Of a stretch of DNA of 43,127 nt, positions 38,809 through 43,127 are shown piece after piece. The notes beneath the pieces were generated by a model that saw only the letters and a program-made list of their open reading frames with translations, did not search any database and had not been told where the DNA came from. How positions within the stretch are numbered: position 1 is the stretch's first letter; each line of letters begins with the position of its first letter. Source of the DNA: Burkholderiaceae bacterium (GTDB taxonomy: Bacteria; Pseudomonadota; Gammaproteobacteria; Burkholderiales; Burkholderiaceae_B). The stretch lies in contig SKIZ01000123.1 of the NCBI GenBank assembly GCA_007116135.1, forward strand, positions 1-43,127, read 5' to 3'. The translations under genes and the position numbers were made by a program.

Positions 38809-39456
38809 ATGTACACACCAAAACATTTTTCGGCCCCATCGAGTGAAAGCTTGCAGGCCTTGGTCAGTCGTTACCCGTTGGCGCAGCTAGTTACCTCTGA
38901 TGCGAGTGGGCTTTGGTGCTGCAACCCGATACCGTTGTATGCGCCATCGGGGCTCGAGGTCGGTTCGCGCCTTGTTGGTCATGTGGCCAAGGCCAATCCG
39001 CTTTGGCAGCACCACAGTTCGGTGCTCGCGATTTTTACGGGGCCGCAAACCTACATTACCCCAAACGCTTATCCCAGTAAGTTGGAGCACCACAAAGTGG
39101 TCCCGACCTATAACTACGCCACTGTACAGGTTCGCGGTGAATTGATTGCGTATACCGATGCGCCGCGCAAGCTGCAGGTCGTGAGCATACTGACTGATCA
39201 CTTCGAACAAAGCCAACCCAAGCCCTGGGCGGTCAACGACGCACCAGCCGATTTTGTGCAGACCAATCTTGATGCGATCGTTGCCATTGAGATTTTGATT
39301 CAGTCTGTAGAGGGTAAATTCAAATGGAGCCAGAATCGATCGCAGGCTGACCAAGCCGGTGTGGCTCAATACCTAACTGAAAACGATCAGGCGCATGATC
39401 ACTTGTTCATGTGCCAACTCATGCAAGCCGACACGGATCGAACCAAGCCGAAGTGA
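38809..39456 (+). CDS. FMN-binding negative transcriptional regulator (PaiB-like)
   Basis: 'MYTPKHFSAPSSESLQALVSRYPLAQLVTSDASGL', 'HVAKANPLW', 'FTGPQTYITPNAYPSKLEHHKVVPTYNYATVQVRGEL'. Confidence 0.93.
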   Translation: MYTPKHFSAPSSESLQALVSRYPLAQLVTSDASGLWCCNPIPLYAPSGLEVGSRLVGHVAKANPLWQHHSSVLAIFTGPQTYITPNAYPSKLEHHKVVPTYNYATVQVRGELIAYTDAPRKLQVVSILTDHFEQSQPKPWAVNDAPADFVQTNLDAIVAIEILIQSVEGKFKWSQNRSQADQAGVAQYLTENDQAHDHLFMCQLMQADTDRTKPK

Positions 39457-39465
39457 TAATTGACA

Positions 39466-40437
39466 ATGAATGACAACCATTTGCCCCAAGCCTTGCGTAA
39501 TTTAGCGCTGCCAGTAATTGCCTCGCCCATGTTTACGGTGAGCTATCCCGAGCTGGTGCTCGCGCAATGTAAGGCGGGGATTGTCGGATCGTTTCCGGCG
39601 CTAAATGCTCGGCCCGCTCAGATGCTTGATCAGTGGTTAACTGACATCAACGAAGCTTTGTTGCAGTTCAAGCAAGACAACCCCGATAAGCGAGTCGGTC
39701 CGATTGCCGTTAATCAAATCGTGCATGGATCCAATGAGCGACTTGATGCCGATGTGCAGACATGCGTCAAGCACAAGGTGCCGATTTTGATCACGTCATT
39801 GCGTGCGCCCGTGCCTGAGTTGATTCAAGCAGTTCACGCCTACGGTGGCATCGTGCTGCACGATGTCATCAACATGCGCCACGCCGCTAAAGCGCTCCAA
39901 GCCGGTGTCGATGGCTTGATCGTGGTGGCTGCTGGCGCAGGGGGTCATGCCGGCGCGCAGTCACCATTTGCATTGGTTGGCGAGTTGCGGCGGCACTATC
40001 AAGGTCCCGTGGTGTTGTCCGGCGCGATCTCCACAGGGGCGTCGATTTTGGCGGCCCAAGCCATGGGGGCGGACTTAGCCTATATCGGCACCCGTTTTAT
40101 CGCCAGCAGCGAAGCGCATGCGGTGCAAGACTACAAAGAAGCCATTGTTCGAGCCGGGGCCTCAGACATCATCTACACCGACTTTTTTACTGGGGTGCGT
40201 GGCAATTACATCCGCGAAAGCATTGAAAAGGCAGGCCTTGACCCAGATAACTTGCCCGTGCCTGAGCGAGGCATGAGTTTTTCATCGGGGTCATCAAAGC
40301 CCAAGAGCTGGAAAGACATCTGGGGTGCTGGCCAGGGTGTGGGACAAATTGAAGACATCGTGCCTGTGGCACAGATCGTGGCCCGGTTGCAAACGGAGTA
40401 CCAAGCCGCACGCCAGCGTCTCTTTAACGACGCTTAA
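39466..40437 (+). CDS. Nitronate monooxygenase
   Basis: FMN barrel 'PVIASPMFTVSYPELVLAQCKAGIVGSFPALNARP', 'VAAGAGGHAGAQSPFALVGELRR', 'GADLAYIGTRFIASSEAHA'. Confidence 0.93.
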   Translation: MNDNHLPQALRNLALPVIASPMFTVSYPELVLAQCKAGIVGSFPALNARPAQMLDQWLTDINEALLQFKQDNPDKRVGPIAVNQIVHGSNERLDADVQTCVKHKVPILITSLRAPVPELIQAVHAYGGIVLHDVINMRHAAKALQAGVDGLIVVAAGAGGHAGAQSPFALVGELRRHYQGPVVLSGAISTGASILAAQAMGADLAYIGTRFIASSEAHAVQDYKEAIVRAGASDIIYTDFFTGVRGNYIRESIEKAGLDPDNLPVPERGMSFSSGSSKPKSWKDIWGAGQGVGQIEDIVPVAQIVARLQTEYQAARQRLFNDA

Positions 40438-41329
40438 TGGATTGCACGCTGATGCGGGTTTCGCCAGCTTGGCGTCGGATGGCGCTGCGCCAGGCGTGGC
40501 CATAGGCAATTTCCAGTGTCAGCGTCAATTTGCCATCGGCGCCTCGATTGGCTGCCAAGGCCTCTAGCAGCTTGGCACGCCAATTCGGGGTGGTCAGTGT
40601 TGTGCGGCGTTGCGGGTGGGGATTGCCGCCGAGTGCTCGGGCATCGGCTAAGAGCTTATTGGCATCGTCATAAGTTAACGTGATCGTTTCTTGATCCATC
40701 ACCGGATCGCTAAAGCCATACTCGATCATGAGGTCGCCGAGATCGTGCATGTCTACCAACGGCAGCGTTGCCGAGTCAAGACCGGCCTGGGTGACTGCTG
40801 TACGCAACTCCTGTGCTGTTGCCGGACCAAAACTGCTAAAGAAAGCCAGAGCGCCGGGCCTCAAAAGGCGCGACCACTCGCGCAGCACATCGTGCGGTTC
40901 AGGGTGCCAGTGAATGGCCAAGTTCGACCAAATCAGATCAAATGATTCGGCGGGCAAAGTGGTCTGGCTCAAATCAGCGCAAACCCACTTTGTTCGATGC
41001 TTCGCTGACCAAAGCGCGCGCAGACGCTGCGGCCAGGATCGTGTCTGACGCGTCTTGGCCAACTCCAATAGTTGCGGGCTATGGTCTAGCCCGACCAATT
41101 GGGCGTTGGGGTAGCGTTCTCGCAGCATGGTCAGGCGACGACCGACGCCACAACCGGCATCCAAAATCCAACCCGGATCGAGCCGGATCAGATTTAAGCG
41201 GCTAAGCATCCGCTGGGCGATCTCGCCATACAGAAACTCAGCTGTGGCCATCTCGGCGCGCCGCTCGAACTGACGCCGTACATCGGTTTTGCTAATGGCA
41301 AGGCTGCCGTGCTCGGACAATTGGCTCAT
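40424..41329 (-). CDS. bioC: SAM-dependent methyltransferase, BioC-like
   Basis: 'VRRQFERRAEMATAEFLYGEIAQRMLSRLNLI..WILDAGCGVGRRLTMLRERYPNAQLVGLDHS', 'FDLIWSNLAIHW'. Confidence 0.8.
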   Translation of the reverse strand: MSQLSEHGSLAISKTDVRRQFERRAEMATAEFLYGEIAQRMLSRLNLIRLDPGWILDAGCGVGRRLTMLRERYPNAQLVGLDHSPQLLELAKTRQTRSWPQRLRALWSAKHRTKWVCADLSQTTLPAESFDLIWSNLAIHWHPEPHDVLREWSRLLRPGALAFFSSFGPATAQELRTAVTQAGLDSATLPLVDMHDLGDLMIEYGFSDPVMDQETITLTYDDANKLLADARALGGNPHPQRRTTLTTPNWRAKLLEALAANRGADGKLTLTLEIAYGHAWRSAIRRQAGETRISVQSIKRR

Positions 41330-41409
41330 GGGCTGAATTTAACCATGGTTGTCCATTGGATAATGACCAGAACCTTTTCGCTTTGCATGAATTCCCATCG
41401 ATTTTGCCC

Positions 41410-42105
41410 ATGCGTATTTTGTTTGACCGCATTCCCAGCGTTTGTCCGTTATGCCAGCTTGCCGCGCGTGGCGGCCATTTATGCCGAGGTTGCGAGCATC
41501 AATGGTTTGAGCAGCGCCAGCAGCGTGCCCTATGTCGCAGCTGCGGCGAGGATTTGCCTGCTCTGTGGGCGACAGCTTGCCAGTGCGCTCGGTGTCGCGT
41601 GCAACCGCGAAAGTTTGCCGCCTTGGTTTGCGCTTTGGACTATGGTGTTGGCGGGCAAGCGCTCGTACAAATGTATAAAACGCAACGCCAGCTCGCCTTG
41701 GCGGCCCTGCTCGGCGCGCTGATGGCGCGCGCAGTGCGGCCCGTATTACGCCAATATCGGCCCTGCGCCTGGGTGCCGGTGCCCGCGAGCCAGGCACGTC
41801 TTATGCGTAACGGTTTCAGCCCAGCCCAGCAGCTGGCTCGAGTCGTCGCCGGACACACAGCCATCGCCTGGCGTCTTGACTGGTTGCGCCTAGCTAGTGA
41901 GGGCGCGCCACAGAAACGGCTCAGTCGACACGAGCGAGAAGTCGCGGTCATAGATCGGTTTGTCGCTCATAGCGCTGTGCGCAACCGGTGCATAGGCGTC
42001 ATTGACGACGTGGTCACCACAGGTAGCACCGCAGATGCGACTGCAGGTGCTTTAAAAGCAGCCGGCGCCACCGAGGTGATTGTGCTGGCCTGCGCACGCG
42101 CCTAG
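41410..42105 (+). CDS. comF: ComF family protein (phosphoribosyltransferase-like)
   Basis: Zn-like Cys cluster CPLC..CRGC..CRSC..CARC and PRTase motif 'CIGVIDDVVTTGSTADATAGALKAAGA'; ORF track starts at a TTG (41356). Confidence 0.9.
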   Translation: MRILFDRIPSVCPLCQLAARGGHLCRGCEHQWFEQRQQRALCRSCGEDLPALWATACQCARCRVQPRKFAALVCALDYGVGGQALVQMYKTQRQLALAALLGALMARAVRPVLRQYRPCAWVPVPASQARLMRNGFSPAQQLARVVAGHTAIAWRLDWLRLASEGAPQKRLSRHEREVAVIDRFVAHSAVRNRCIGVIDDVVTTGSTADATAGALKAAGATEVIVLACARA

Positions 42106-42135
42106 GCACGCCTGTGATCTGGCACAATCTGCCCC

Positions 42136-42606
42136 ATGTTTCATGTCATCTTGGTCGAGCCGGAGATCCCCCCCAATACCGGCAATGTGATTCGGCTATG
42201 TGCCAATGCTGGCGCACAGCTTCATTTGGTGCGCCCGCTAGGCTTTGAGATCGATGACCGGCGAATGCGTCGCGCGGGGCTTGATTATCACGAGTGGCAA
42301 CCGTTAAAGGTCCATGACACGCTGTCAGAGGCTTTGGCAAGCACCGGGGTGCCTGCGCAGCGACAGTTTGCCCTGACAACGCATGGCCAGCGCCTGATTC
42401 ATCAGGTGCGGTTTGAGCCGTCTGATGTTTTTGTGTTTGGGCGCGAGACATCGGGCCTGTCGAGCGATCAACGAGCCTTGTTTGAGCCGCAACAATGGAT
42501 CCGTTTGCCGATGCGCGCCGGACAACGCAGTTTGAACCTGTCGAATTCGGTTGCAGTGACGGTCTATGAGGCTTGGCGTCAGTTGGGCTACGAGCAAGGT
42601 GTGTAG
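42136..42606 (+). CDS. trmL: tRNA (cytidine(34)-2'-O)-methyltransferase
   Basis: SPOUT family: '[51 protein letters not shown]', 'FGRETSGL', '[30 protein letters not shown]'. Confidence 0.96.
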   Translation: MFHVILVEPEIPPNTGNVIRLCANAGAQLHLVRPLGFEIDDRRMRRAGLDYHEWQPLKVHDTLSEALASTGVPAQRQFALTTHGQRLIHQVRFEPSDVFVFGRETSGLSSDQRALFEPQQWIRLPMRAGQRSLNLSNSVAVTVYEAWRQLGYEQGV

Positions 42607-42610
42607 CCGC

Positions 42611-43127
42611 TCACTCTGGCGCCGCCGCCCGCGTCATGAGTCGCTCGACCGCTTCGGCCGGTGAGATGTCACCAAATAACGTGTCTGACACCGCTTGGGC
42701 GATGGGCATCGGAATGGCTAGTGCAGATGCCCGTGCCAGTACGGCCTGAACGCAACGTGCACCCTCGGCAGTGGTGCCGTCGGACAAAATACCCTCGAGC
42801 GACTCCCCAGCGCCTATGCGAAGACCAAGCTGGCGATTGCGCGAGAGCTCGCCAGTGGCGGTGAGCACCAAGTCCCCCAGGCCCGTGAGTCCGGCAAATG
42901 TGGCCGGGCTCGCACCAAGAGCCGCACCGAACCGGGTCATTTCGGCTAACCCGCGAGTAATGAGCGCGGCGCGCGCATTGCTGCCCAAACCAAGGGCATC
43001 AGAGATCCCGCAGGCAATTGCCATGATGTTTTTAAGCGCCCCGCCGACTTCGACCCCGACCACGTCGTTTGAGCCGTAGATTCGCATCTGTTGACTGTGA
43101 AACACCTCGGTGACATAGTCGCGAAGG
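42611..43127 (-). CDS. gpsA: Glycerol-3-phosphate dehydrogenase [NAD(P)+], partial (N-terminus beyond window)
   Basis: '[85 protein letters not shown]'; frame open to window end. Confidence 0.95.
   Translation of the reverse strand, partial: LRDYVTEVFHSQQMRIYGSNDVVGVEVGGALKNIMAIACGISDALGLGSNARAALITRGLAEMTRFGAALGASPATFAGLTGLGDLVLTATGELSRNRQLGLRIGAGESLEGILSDGTTAEGARCVQAVLARASALAIPMPIAQAVSDTLFGDISPAEAVERLMTRAAAPE

Noticed and set aside
1-43127. CRISPR array, prophage, or intact insertion sequence
   Set aside because: No regularly spaced repeats, cas genes, phage structural genes, or transposase with intact catalytic motifs were seen.

Overview
The window looks like a mostly conserved core-genome segment of a betaproteobacterium (Burkholderiales/Alcaligenaceae-like by gene order; lineage is inferred). 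In order it carries: ctaD (partial) and coxB on the minus strand; a Nudix hydrolase; a CPA1-type Na+/H+ antiporter with a C-terminal cyclic-nucleotide-binding-like domain; rpoH; a degenerate IS200/REP-associated (RAYT-like) transposase relative; gltBD; a long collinear and largely translationally coupled run mlaFEDAC - ABC transporter - bolA/ibaG - murA - hisG - hisD - hisBHAFIE - HIT - tatABC; a divergent LysR/XRE regulator pair; Nif3-like protein and mscL; petABC; sspAB; tRNA-Thr(TGT); then a more accessory-looking stretch (AraC regulator, rhodanese-type sulfurtransferase, choloylglycine-hydrolase-family Ntn hydrolase, a 97-99 aa unknown protein, PaiB-like protein, nitronate monooxygenase) and bioC-like methyltransferase, comF, trmL and gpsA (partial). 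I saw no CRISPR array, prophage or intact IS element. The best leads are: (1) a perfect CIRCE operator upstream of rpoH, abutting a sigma-E-like promoter motif; (2) a RAYT-family protein that appears to have lost both its HUH motif and its catalytic tyrosine, followed by a perfect hairpin; (3) absence of mlaB and hisC from the positions where related operons usually carry them; (4) strong palindromes in the LysR/XRE intergenic region; (5) a poly-Gly insertion in a secreted choloylglycine-hydrolase-family enzyme; (6) a perfect hairpin directly abutting the antiporter start codon. I did not find convincing evidence for a wholly new multi-gene system.
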